The position numbers and the translations under genes are program-made. Below, in pieces: positions 1 through 9,427 of a DNA stretch of 26,339 nt (the first letter of the stretch is position 1; every line of letters begins with the position of its first letter). The stretch comes from Didymodactylos carnosus (taxonomy: Eukaryota > Rotifera > Eurotatoria > Philodinida > Philodinidae), in assembly GCA_905250885.1 (NCBI GenBank), contig CAJNOQ010002095.1:1-26339 (forward strand), in the 5' to 3' direction. The notes beneath the pieces were generated by a model. That model searched no databases. It had not been told where the DNA came from and was given only the letters and a program-made list of their open reading frames with translations.

Positions 1-150
1 AGTCTAGGAACGGCGGTCTCGTAGATTTTGCATCGAAATGCTTGCCATGGTAAACCTTATCTGGAAGCCTAGCTTTTGCATAGGTTACGTCTCCCGATGT
101 TCTCTATCCAACGGTGAAAACCACATGCCTCTATCACTTTTCGTTTAAAT
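1..150 (+). pseudogene. Possible LINE endonuclease (APE-like) scrap, frameshifted
   Basis: Two overlapping plus-strand frames together read like the C-terminal part of a non-LTR retrotransposon endonuclease or CFDP2-like protein. Frame 3 gives RNGGLVDFASKC from about position 8. Frame 2 then continues with LAMVNLIWKPSF and, further on, SLSNGENH before a stop near 149. Known family members read roughly as an LxFA stretch, then NT plus KPS, then SPNG and N-Q-I-D. The spacing agrees but the final catalytic N-Q-I-D block is not recognisable. One frameshift near position 45 is required and the fragment is cut by the window edge. The minus strand is also open here for about 34 codons, so chance similarity is possible. 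Any copy is dead. Confidence 0.25.
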
Positions 151-964
151 GTGATAAGTATTCTTAGGTATAAGTAAAGTAAGATGGAAAAGTTCTAGAA
201 GTATTTAGTCGATTTTCTGTAAAATTGAAAATAACTCAAGATTACAGCAGACATCTGGGAGCATCTGTCAGATATTTATTCAACATATACAAAAATCTCA
301 TTTGGAGTGTTGTTTCTTTTTGTAAAATTTGATTTCACGTGAAAAAATTCAGATTGGATATGGTCGATTTCGTCCGCGCTTTCGAGACTATAGGACAAGA
401 GAACTTTTTATATTTTTTTATGTGGAACTGGATAAACTGAATAGTTTATTCAGCAATGTATTACTTGAACAATTTAAGTTTTTTTTAGTTCTAATAAAAC
501 TTATAACCTTTAACAGCGAAGAGGTAGATGATGACTTGTAGAATATGTGTTTGTTACATCTGAGATGTCGATGTTCTCTCCCAATTCAGTTAGTATTAGT
601 AATCTGTCCGCTAGTCAAGAGATAAATGCAGAGCACAACGGAATAGGAAAACAAAACTAAGAATAGAAAAGGAACTAGGGAGAGATCGAACAATGTTGGA
701 CAAAATTCAGTGTATTACGGCGTTTCAACCGGTAACAAATGTAAAAAGACCTAGAGAATTTGTAGATATTTTTTGATCATAGAATTACGGTGAAAAACCT
801 CAAAGATGGAAAAGTTCTAGAAGTGACCAAAATGATTGAAAACATAGCTTGAAAAATACATATTCGTCGAGAATTTGACTTTCCAAAGAATGAATTCGCA
901 TTCGCGGAAATTCATTTCGGTATGCAACGGTTGATTATAATGCGTATTGATGTATGTGGTGTGC
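151..964. other. Non-coding stretch with a 22-bp direct repeat
   Basis: No convincing gene is visible. A perfect 22-bp sequence beginning AAGATGGAAAAG and ending TTCTAGAAGT occurs at 181-202 and again at 803-824 in the same orientation, which suggests pieces of one dispersed repeat. The open frame at 329-541 has no domain, splice or composition support. Confidence 0.5.
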
Positions 965-2194
965 TTGTGAATTCTCTATTATTTTCTGACCAGTTTAGGT
1001 CAGCATTTAGGTTAGGTAATGTTGAATTGCGAATTCTCTACTGTTTTCTGATTACCATACTAGTTCAGATCACCATATAGGTTTCTTATGGTTTTTAGTA
1101 ATATGTATTCGAACAGTCAGATGCTGATAGTTCTAAATATTTTATTCATGTAAGGTACACGTAAAGTCAAAATTCGAGCAAGGTTTTTTCTAAAGTATTA
1201 TATATCATTCGATGCTGCTCGCGAATTCGATCACGAATATCTGCATTTCGTCGAACACCGAGTCGAATGATATATGTTTCGAAAATGTTTAGCGATTTTC
1301 ATTTTTTGGTGAAAATCCCCGCAACTTTTAGACGTGGATGTTAAAAAAAAAAACGATGCTCGGCTAGAATACAAAAGTATATCATTCGATTCAGTTTTCG
1401 ACGCTAATATGGTATTTTTATTGCATTAAAAGTGAGTAATGGTGGAGAAAATCGAGAATTACGTGCAAAATTGCGCTTTTTCCGCTGCTGATTCATAAAT
1501 CTTTGACTTCAAGCTCGATCAAGTATCATTCTCATACTCATTTTTTAATGCTGAATCCGAAAAAAACACTTTCTAAAATTTAGAAGAACAAACACAAGAA
1601 ATATTTAAGTTTTTTTCCAAAATCGAAGGATTTTTCCAAATTTGAGGGTGGTATTTAGTATCTTGAAGATTTTTCATTCAAGATTTTCAAGCTAAAATGT
1701 AGATATTCGTAATCAGCGTCGAATTCTCCATCGAATGATAATTTTGAGTTACGTGCACCTTGTTTCAGCTGTGTTTTCTATGGCAACTATTTTCGAAAGT
1801 CCAATCCTGGTGGTTCGGGAAGAATCGTATTCGCTGCAAAACCAACCAAAACTAAAAGGTGACGTGCATGATCTTATTTTGTAGAGGACACTTCGGACTA
1901 TCTGTCTACATAAAATAATCAATAGATCACTACTTCAATTTCTCGAAACCCGACTTGTGAAATGTTTCGAAAACTAGTTTTTGGTGGCAAAAGCATGTCC
2001 TAAAGTCTTGTCTGTATAATGCTGAAAACCGCAGATGTTTGTCCCTTTGCAAAGTAAGTTATTCAAAAAAAACCCCTGAGGACGTAGAATGTTGAAATGG
2101 ATAGTAGTCAGAAAATAAAAGAGAATTCACAATCGATCGTTACCTAACGTAGATGGTGACCCATCCTTAGCAGAAAACAGTCGAGAATTCGCAA
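965..2194. repeat. Outer inverted pair of a nested repeat structure
   Basis: Two related 25-bp units lie at 965-989 and 1027-1051, and their inverted counterparts lie at 2108-2132 and 2170-2194. The units share a GAATTCTC core followed by a TTTTCTGA-like end, with variation between copies. On the left the pair is separated by 37 bp and on the right by the same distance, so the arrangement is a true inverted duplication of a two-unit block. The block flanks the separate inverted-repeat element at 1203-1740. It may be the ends of a larger foldback element into which another inserted, or the product of a dispersed repeat family. No coding sequence lies between the arms. Confidence 0.5.
1203..1740. 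mobile_element. MITE-like element with four TATCATTCGA ends
   Basis: The 10-mer TATCATTCGA occurs at 1203-1212 and 1380-1389, and its reverse complement at 1263-1272 and 1731-1740. The outermost copies extend into a longer inverted match with a shared CGAATATCTRCAT block about 30 bp inside each end. The first 70 bp therefore form a small complete inverted pair, and the last 360 bp form a second one. This pattern fits a composite or tandemly inserted pair of small inverted-repeat elements. No transposase is present. Confidence 0.55.
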
Positions 2195-2255
2195 TCGATT
2201 GTCACGTGAAATAGAGAGACAAAAAAATAAGCATTGTAAGTCTACAGCACGTATG

Positions 2256-2480
2256 CACTAGTTGATCTTTATGACACAAAATCATCATTTACAATTAAAA
2301 GGCATCGATCACTGGTTAGATGCTTTAAAATTTAATTAATCCTCATATATAAAACTTTGTGATGTATTTTAGACTAAAAGAAATGAGTTATCATCATATG
2401 AATAAGCAAGAGAATCAAAAGTAAAAGTTTGTAAAGTATACATATTTTCTACTAATATATCCTTCATTTGTTTTTGACCA
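2256..2480. repeat. 225-bp dispersed repeat, copy 1
   Basis: This segment begins CACTAGTTGATC and ends TTTTTGACCA. It is matched nearly base for base by 5369-5593 in the same orientation, with scattered substitutions and no obvious gaps. The flanks beyond both ends differ between the copies, so the borders are sharp. The sequence is AT-rich, has no open frame and no evident terminal inverted repeat. It is probably a fragment or a short member of a dispersed element family. Confidence 0.75.
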
Positions 2481-3282
2481 AGCGCAGGCTCATTGATGTT
2501 GGGTGGTCATATTTTGGACTTTTTCTACTTTACTATTTTAAGAGATTAACGAATTTGAAAGATATTACAGTTTGAAGTTTAATGAATTTCACAGTCTCTT
2601 GTCATTAAAGTTAAAAGGACTTTTCAAGATCAGTACCTATATTAAACAGGATTTGATGGGTGATTTTCACATAATCACGCTAAGTCGAAGTTTCTAAACA
2701 AATGATATTCTGGGGCAATGCATTCTCTTTAAACAGAAAAGTTTTGCAAAATATACAAAACGAAAATAAACCAGAACTAACAACAAGTGATCAAAGAGAA
2801 AGCGGTCTCTTTTGTGTTTCAAGAAATGGTAATGTGATTATCAAGTTAAAGCTAGATTGCTATTTGTCTCTTAAAGGGTAGGCATCGCAAAAAGGTGACT
2901 ATAATATGTCGAAGTATTACATAGTGCGAGCTTGCATATAACATATGATCCTATTTTGTTCAACGTTACTTCCTTCAAGTTTAGCAATATTTAGTAGCTG
3001 GTGATGCATCATAATAGTTTAAGGCGCTGCATTTTTTTTGAGAAAAATCTTTTAAGTTCCGTGGTCTAAGTGACAGATGTTTTTATGAAACGAACATTTC
3101 GCCAAAGTGCCTATAAAATCGAAAAAACCTTTTCATTCAGCTAGAACATTTAGTCAAAACATTTCGACAGCTGTGTTATGTTTATATATATAACAGTTTT
3201 GTGTAATCTGTTAATTAAATCTTAAGTTTTTATAACTTGTGACAAGACATTGTTACTGTGACATGTAAAATTTTCTGTGAAT
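2481..3282. other. Non-coding AT-rich stretch
   Basis: I see no gene, intron-exon pattern or long repeat here. Frames are short and broken on both strands. Confidence 0.5.
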
Positions 3283-3481
3283 CCTGAATTCTCCTGCATC
3301 CTTCGGATTCCCTATGATTCTATAGGATTCCATAGAATTCTCTTGGAATCCATAAGATTCCCTTGGATTATCTGGGACCTTCCCCCAAAACAGAACATTT
3401 TTGTTCTGTTTCGGGAGAAGTGTAGAATCCCGGATTCCATCGGAGTCCAGCGGATTCTACTAGATTCCATAGAAGTTCAGG
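3283..3481. mobile_element. Palindromic element saturated with GATTC/GAATC
   Basis: The element starts CCTGAATTCT and ends AGAAGTTCAGG, which are inverted complements. Its centre is a hairpin in which CAAAACAGAACA is followed after a few bases by TGTTCTGTTTCG. Between the ends, GGATTC, GATTCC, GAATCC and GAATTC recur about a dozen times, so many alternative self-pairings exist. The plus strand is open across it only because the motif lacks stops; this is not a gene. It resembles a small foldback or MITE in layout. Confidence 0.6.
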
Positions 3482-3754
3482 ATGCCGTGCTTTCCCTCTT
3501 GCGCTTTTTTCTCGAAAACTAAGCGTTGCGTCAGAAAACAAAAATCAAATTTGAAATTCACGAAGAGAGACGAATCAGAATACGTATAGTGCTTCTTTTC
3601 AAACCGCTCCCTAAGAAACTGACCTGATTTGCGATGCAAAGTATATCTTTAAAACCAGTGTTAGAGCATTCTGCTCTCTTTCTTTTCTATTTAGTCAATT
3701 CATTGTTTTTGTACATTGACTGTACAATTGTTGTTCTTCTTCTAGGTTTCATCA

Positions 3755-3845
3755 TCTTTTTTTCATAGCTATAGAAAGAAGTGTTTTTCGTAGAGTGAGT
3801 CAGATAGTCTTTCGTATGGTCGTCGTCTTTCACTTGTTTTTGTCA
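3755..3845. repeat. Inverted partner of 4918-5005
   Basis: The reverse complement of this stretch matches 4918-5005, with a shared ACAAGTGAAAGACGACGA block and a related CACTTC...TATAGCT tail. The two arms are about 1.1 kb apart and bracket the LINE tail at 4427-4696. The match is imperfect, which suggests old copies. Confidence 0.55.
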
Positions 3846-4042
3846 CCATCTCTTTTTTATGTTTAAAAAGTACGCATTTTAAACTATCGGCGATCTTCTA
3901 GCCCAAGACTACCACATAGGGGCTTGGAGAAACTATCTATTTTTTAATCTTTATTTATCTAACATGAACAAATGGGTATAACTGAAACAGGGTGAAAGAG
4001 AGAAGAGCCCCATTATTATCGTCCTGCATAGCCAATAAGAAT
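3841..4042. repeat. About 200-bp inverted repeat, arm 1
   Basis: The reverse complement of this segment matches 5629-5832 over about 200 bp with perhaps one mismatch in ten. The best blocks are CTAGAAGATCGCCGATAG and TTAGATAAATAAAG when read on the partner strand. Both arms have distinct outer flanks. It is a member of a dispersed repeat family or the arm of a large rearranged element; no coding capacity is visible. Confidence 0.7.
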
Positions 4043-4426
4043 GGAAAAATAAGCAAAATTAACGAATGAAGAAACATAGAGTTTGTGCTCCTATCGATGG
4101 CACGAAAATTTTTCGAAGGAAATTCGGTTATTTGCTTCGCCTATGTTTACAGATCTTTCAATTCAATCGTGATTCGTTTGTTTCTTTTTACTTTATTCTT
4201 TCTCATACCCACACATTGGTGTATACAGAACCTTACACTCGTGAACAAAGAGATAAGCGGTCGGACCTTCTGATGAATAATGTGAGCGTCGGATCTGCTG
4301 CCCTATGATCCTCACCTGTCATTCTCCACACAAAGAAAGATAGCGGTGTTAGATTCCTGTCCCGTTCATGTTTTCCTCCTGTCTCGAAGGAAAGAATCAA
4401 GTGCGCTAAAAGATGCAGATCAAAAT

Positions 4427-4696
4427 CTATATCGTAAACCTTTTAGTTGACAGAATACATTCAGTAACACTTTTGTAGACTATCAGGTACTGTTTGTTTG
4501 AAAGACGAATTTTAAGCAAGAGTAATTCACTACTTAGGGGTTGTGATAAGTCCAAAGTTAAGAGTTTCTGTTTAAGACTATTTCCTTGCAATCGATACAA
4601 AACACAATGTAACAGATAATGATCGACACTTCCAACATCACCGCCTGTGCAAAGATTCGTGAAGCTCAGGTTTTTAGTAATAATTTTTGCAATCAC
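4427..4696 (-). pseudogene. Non-LTR retrotransposon RT C-terminal tail, degenerate
   Basis: This 89-codon minus-strand frame resembles the region that follows the reverse transcriptase domain in LINE ORF2 proteins. It reads CTGGDVGSVDHYLLHC, close to the usual zinc-knuckle layout of a Cys cluster, then His, Leu and a final Cys, followed by a tyrosine and basic residues. Near the end ILSTKRF matches the common closing motif with an aromatic after Arg. The second Cys of the usual CxC pair is replaced by Gly. The frame begins with a non-ATG codon, and a stop lies just upstream in the same frame, so the RT core is missing or shifted. It is the 3-prime scrap of a LINE, not a host gene. What I infer is the family class only, not the clade. 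Confidence 0.55.
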
Positions 4697-4917
4697 CGAT
4701 TAGTTCCTCAGCGTAAAATCCCATTTTTGATGCTGGACAACTCGAACATGGTTTTAGTCATTTCTGACTACGCCACATACCGCAGAATAGATTTCTGACC
4801 AAAGTTTGTTCAAAAACCTTATATACAAATAGATTTTTCGAAATATCAAAAAGTACTTGAGCTACAGTATCGAAATTTCATCTATAAAATGTATATGTAG
4901 AGGAAAACTTCTGCTAA

Positions 4918-5005
4918 TGATGACAACAACAAGTGAAAGACGACGATCATCCGAAAGGCTATGTAACTCACTCTGTGAAAACACTTCATTTATAGCTTTG
5001 AAGCT
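4918..5005. repeat. Inverted partner of 3755-3845
   Basis: This stretch carries the ACAAGTGAAAGACGACGA block in plus orientation and matches the reverse complement of 3755-3845. The overlapping short open frames on both strands are unsupported. Confidence 0.55.
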
Positions 5006-5368
5006 CACCAAGAAGGTCTCCAACTGCCAAAGCGCGTTTCAGCTGATATTTTTAGCTGACAGAAGTATATTTCGATGAGTGTAGAAAAACCTCAAAATAT
5101 TTCAGACCCACCAGTCTTCGTCCGAGAATTTTCAAGCTCCAAAAAAGCAAATATTGATGTACTGTGAAACTTGCGAAACGAAAGTTCGTTACTCATGTTA
5201 CTTCTGGAAAGGTAAAGTTTTTTCTTTGGCTGGAATAACCCGTTAATGCATTTGTTAGTCCTTTTAAACTTAGAGCATATCAATCACTTTTGAACACTTA
5301 AAGTTCGAAAAATCATTTCGTTAGTTTTCAAGTCTAGTCTCTCACTAGCGTACTGAATCATTTTGTTC

Positions 5369-5593
5369 CACTAGTTTATCTTTATGACACAAAATCATCG
5401 TTTACAATTAAAAGGCATCGATCACTGGTTAGATGCTTTAAAAGTTAATTAATCCTCATATATAAAACTTTGCAATGTATTTTAGACTAAAAGAAATGAG
5501 TTATCATCAAACGAATAAGCAAGAGAATCAAAAGTAAAAGTGTGTGAAGTATACACACTTTCTGCTAACATATCCTTCACTTGTTTTCTACCA
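5369..5593. repeat. 225-bp dispersed repeat, copy 2
   Basis: Same orientation and same length as 2256-2480, with scattered substitutions. It is followed after about 35 bp by the inverted arm at 5629-5832. Confidence 0.75.
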
Positions 5594-5628
5594 TCGTGCT
5601 ACTGACATATTTTCTCCGAGGCACTATT

Positions 5629-5832
5629 CTTATTAGCTATGTAAAACGATAATAATGGAGCTTTGCTCTCTTTCACCCTGTTTTAGTTATACCCATTTGT
5701 TTCATGTTAGATAAATAAAGATTAAAAAATAGATATTCTCTGCGAGGCGCTATGTGACAGTCTCGGGCTAGAAGATCGCCGATAGTTTAAAATGCGTATT
5801 TTTTTAAAAGATAAACAGGAGATGGTGGCAAA
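5629..5832. repeat. About 200-bp inverted repeat, arm 2
   Basis: Inverted match to 3841-4042. It starts near ATTCTTATTAGCTATG and ends near GATGGTGGCA. Similarity stops abruptly at both ends. Confidence 0.7.
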
Positions 5833-6558
5833 ATATCAAAATAGTCTGGATCCTTAGCGTTCCTAAAGCACCGATTTTGGCCTAGAAAATATTCTGGGTC
5901 AAAAACTTTTTCGCTATGAACACCGTTTTCGACAATTGTAAATCAAAAAAATGAATAGAAAGACGGTTAAATGAGTAATTTTCAACTGATTTTCTGATTG
6001 CAGAACTATTTTTATAAGCGAGAGATTTAAAACATCATGGAGAACCCTACAGAAATAACTGTCTTTTCAATGGAAATGATAACTAACAAAAAAGTGTTCA
6101 AAACATAGTTTCTTTGAACATTGAGCACAGTTTATGAAAATAGCTTCCTTACTGTCTTTTTCTTAACACTCTTCATAAACTCGTGACTGTGGAAAGCAAA
6201 CTTCATTCACAGTTAAATGGTGTTTCGTAACGACAAGAACTGAAACAAATTTGGTGAAAATATCTTTTCTAGGTTTTATTACAATTGTATGATTAAGTTA
6301 ATCAATATCAATTCGATGTTGACTGGAAAAATATGTGTTATTAATAAAACTTTGTTTTTTAAATCAGCGGCACTTTAAAATCATTTTTGAAATAGATGCT
6401 GATCCTTTCTGCATAATGTATTGGATCAATTTCAAAAGGCTAATTTACAATTATATGTAATCTGCTCTTTTTTTTCTCATCGGCATACAATGGGGCTTGC
6501 CTCGATTTACCCACCTTTTATTGCTATGTTCATTTATTAAGTACTTTCTATAGTAAAT
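5833..6558. other. Non-coding AT-rich stretch
   Basis: No domain-bearing frame or clear repeat is visible. It lies downstream of the two minus-strand features at 6559-7960 and could hold their 3-prime flanks. Confidence 0.4.
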
Positions 6559-6780
6559 TTAAAAAAGAACAAGATTATATGTAACTATATTTTTGTTTGT
6601 TGGAAAAGGTTCATTTAACTTACGATAACCCATAGCGAAATTTTGTCTAACTTTCACGATGTCGGGATCGTCCAGTTGCAACAGCCAAATGGTTACGTGT
6701 GAACTTTCTGTAATTTCGCGAGCAATCACGAGCGAGAATTTCTTTTCACGTGTGCCCATACACCATTTTAAGATGTCCAT
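6559..6780 (-). CDS. Unidentified 73-aa ORF or first exon
   Basis: The frame starts at an ATG at 6780 with an in-frame stop two codons upstream, and opens MDILKWCMGTREKKF. It continues with a mix of charged and hydrophobic residues (SLVIAREI, then LLQLDDPDIVKVRQNF) that looks more protein-like than the surrounding AT-rich noise. After FAMGY the DNA reads GTAAGT, a consensus splice donor, so this may be an exon of about 158 bp rather than a single-exon gene. Splicing to an acceptor near 6585 would keep the same C-terminal TYNLVLF. No membrane segment, signal peptide or known domain is seen. It lies on the same strand as, and about 80 bp beyond the end of, the GPCR-like feature. Function unknown. 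Confidence 0.3.
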   Translation of the reverse strand: MDILKWCMGTREKKFSLVIAREITESSHVTIWLLQLDDPDIVKVRQNFAMGYRKLNEPFPTNKNIVTYNLVLF

Positions 6781-6858
6781 GTGCTACCATAGTTCATTTC
6801 ACGATAATCGCGGGTGTACACGCCGTTTCATATACTAAAATTTTTTTATGGGAGTTAT

Positions 6859-7960
6859 TCAGTGAATAAATAGTTTTTGTTTTAAAACACGGAAAAAGCG
6901 CTGACGTAACGGTTTCAAAGCGATTAAATAGATTATAAAACCGAAACTGCATTCAATATAGTTTGTTAATCGTACAATTAATCTGATTATATTGTGTAAT
7001 GGTGTAAGTTGAATTCCATTCTCGAATTTAATCCACGTATAGCTTCGGTAAACAATGGAGGGTATAGTTACTAGAATTGTTAGTAAAACTTCGAACAGGA
7101 TCATAAAAGTTATCTGATAATTGAAGCTGCGTCGGCGTTTAAGTCGACCGCGTTTAAGTATGCCACGCAAAGTCATATACGCAAACAGTATTATTAATAT
7201 TGGAAGGACTAACTCATGTAAGTTAGTTATCATTCTTCGAAACTTGAGATTGTTTGTCGTGCATATAGCATACAAGCCCATCGCTAGAGTCACATCGAAA
7301 TTAAACACGTGATATAACGACACAAGGAAGGACACGGCTATCATAACAAATGTCAAAACATACGCCGTACGCAGATGTTGGCGCACAGTTTGTGTGAAAG
7401 TGGTCTCATTACGTTGAAGCATTAAATAATAGCGACTGATCGTTGCCAAAAGGAGAAATTTAAGTGATAAATGCATTGAAAACATGTGAAGAAACGAACG
7501 AAGTTTACAATGAATTTTATCTCCCAATGTTATATAATGTCTTTCAACCAAATGATTCGGATCAAACCAGCCGAAGTGTTATTCATTTTTTATGTGATCG
7601 TTCAGCTGAGACTTTTGTTTTTTCAATAGCGTTACCGACTTTCTTCATTATTCATCTAACTACCAGTAGTCTTATTTATCGCGTAAAAAACATATAGTCT
7701 CTGAGATTCACTGGAATGATCATTTTCCCAATCATTAAATTCACGTTTGTTAAAAGACGAAATAATGGAACATTATTTAACGTCAGTAAATCACACACAG
7801 TTCCTGAAAGAATATAAATCGTACTTGGACACTTGCGCAATGGTTTTTGCATAAAGAATATTATTTTGATAGCATTGCCTACGTTAAAGATTGACCATAA
7901 AAGACGCCCCGCCTTAAGACAGCATTTTCAAACGAGAAAAATAGTTTTTGAACCTGTTCA
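6859..7960 (-). pseudogene. Rhodopsin-like 7TM receptor, probably disrupted
   Basis: A 230-codon open stretch (6859-7551) encodes TM3 to TM7 of a divergent class A GPCR of the kind expanded in bdelloid rotifers. TM3 opens with the conserved Cys in KIHCKLRSF and ends SRYYLML, where the usual Asp of the DRY-like motif is Ser. The partner Cys is in ICTTNN of loop 2. TM5 contains LPILIILFAY, and TM7 ends IIYLIALKPLRQRF, a divergent form of the NPxxY end. Further upstream on the same strand, another frame encodes TM1 and TM2: GNAIKIIFFMQKPLRKC, then STIYILSGTVCDLL (about 7740-7880). The two blocks are separated by about 175 bp with stops, and TM1 appears to need a further frameshift near 7880. A typical receptor would run from LLTNV straight into a WFDPN-like stretch, which is present just before 7551. 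No standard GT-AG intron fits this well, so a pseudogene or insertion is preferred over an intron. Confidence 0.6.
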
Positions 7961-9427
7961 GTGTTTATGTAGCATTAGTATCCAAGTCACATCGATGTAG
8001 CATGTACATTTAAATCAAGCACAAATAGGAAACATTCAGTTTTCTTTGCAATTTTTCCTTTTACCATCCTCAGAAAACGTTACTCAGGCAAAAGTAACTG
8101 TTTTTGTTTCAAATACTTGTTCTGTCGAAATTCTTTAGTAAATTTAGCGCAGAAGATAGTATAGAAAATTCAGCATCAAAGATACACTTCAAACTTTGAC
8201 TGAATTCTTGTTTAGCATAGTTAAGCAGGTGAACTCATTCTAGCAAGAGTACGCTAATACATTGAAACAGACTTCGCTATTTTTGTACTGAATATTTTGA
8301 CACCAGTTTTTGCTCGACCTCCTTGGTATATGACCCCTTTCCAAATAACACAAAAAGTAAGTTGACATAAACATTAATATTTAACGAAACTAACTTCATC
8401 CTAATGAAATATTCATCGCCGCTACTGCCAGAAATGAGAGATGTATAATTCATTTTTCCCATGAAAACTACGTGGCACTGTTTCACTTTTCTGCTGTGAA
8501 AGTGTAGATATTCAAGTAAAAAATGGAAACAAAATAAAAGTGTTCTATTATTTTCCTTTGAGAATTTACTATGTTCTTTTGGAGTGTTTTAGTATTTATC
8601 TTATGAAGATTTTGAGTATGTGAAAGTAATGTAATTTGTTTTTTACTGTAATTTTGGACTGTCACGTTTTTAACCAGCGTTGATGGCTACGCTGGTTAGT
8701 TCACCACAAGATCTTTTAATTTTCTTTTAAGGAAAAATTAATTAATTTTTAATGATGCCTTACAGACACTAATGATGTACGTGATAAAAAGATCTGAACC
8801 GGAATAACTCTTCATCTACTCAACTTCGTTCAATTATGCGCAAGTAATCTTACCATCGATAGCCTTGAAACCATTAGGTGGTTGTTTATGCCATCTCAAT
8901 GTCGAGAAAAAGAGATAAAATGTATGTTGTTCAGTTTGAAATTAGATGGTTTCAAGTGAAGTAGTTCTTCTTTATTCTAAAGACATCATTAGTCCAATGA
9001 TCATGCAAATACTCATGAAAGATAAAAATATATACAATGGACGAAAGAAAAAAATATATTCTTTTTTCTGGAATTGTAAGGGGTTGTCAAAAAACGTTGG
9101 TAGTGAAACTCTTTTGTAAATATATGCTGAATTTCCCGTAATGAGAAGATTCGACAGCAACAATTTTCCGATGCCAATTAGTCCTATAGCAGTATTAATT
9201 CTATTTACACCTATTCTCGAAAATCTTCTTTCGTACACTCAAAAGATGTTTTTTATACAGAAAAACGTTTTCCATAGGGAACAATGTTTCAGGATTTCAT
9301 GCCATCCCATCGATCTTTGACTGCCAAGGTGCAGCAAAAAAAGGTACCTTGACTGCATGCTTCTTTTTGATTCATATTCTGCTGCTTTTTCAAATAGATA
9401 TATCTTTATGCAACTTGCATGGTAAGA
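7961..9427. other. Non-coding stretch with a short hairpin
   Basis: No convincing gene is visible. A perfect 9-bp stem (AACCAGCGT, 8-base loop, ACGCTGGTT) lies at about 8673-8698. The minus-strand frame at 8972-9238 is hydrophobic but begins at GTG, has no recognisable domain and abuts repeat DNA, so I do not call it. Confidence 0.4.

Noticed and set aside
3277..3522. 81-codon plus-strand frame with repeated IPYDSIG/IRFP-like words
   Set aside because: It is a translation of the palindromic GATTC element. The apparent protein repeat comes from the DNA repeat.
8972..9238. 88-codon hydrophobic minus-strand frame
   Set aside because: It begins at GTG, has no domain or splice support, and such frames are common in T-rich DNA.
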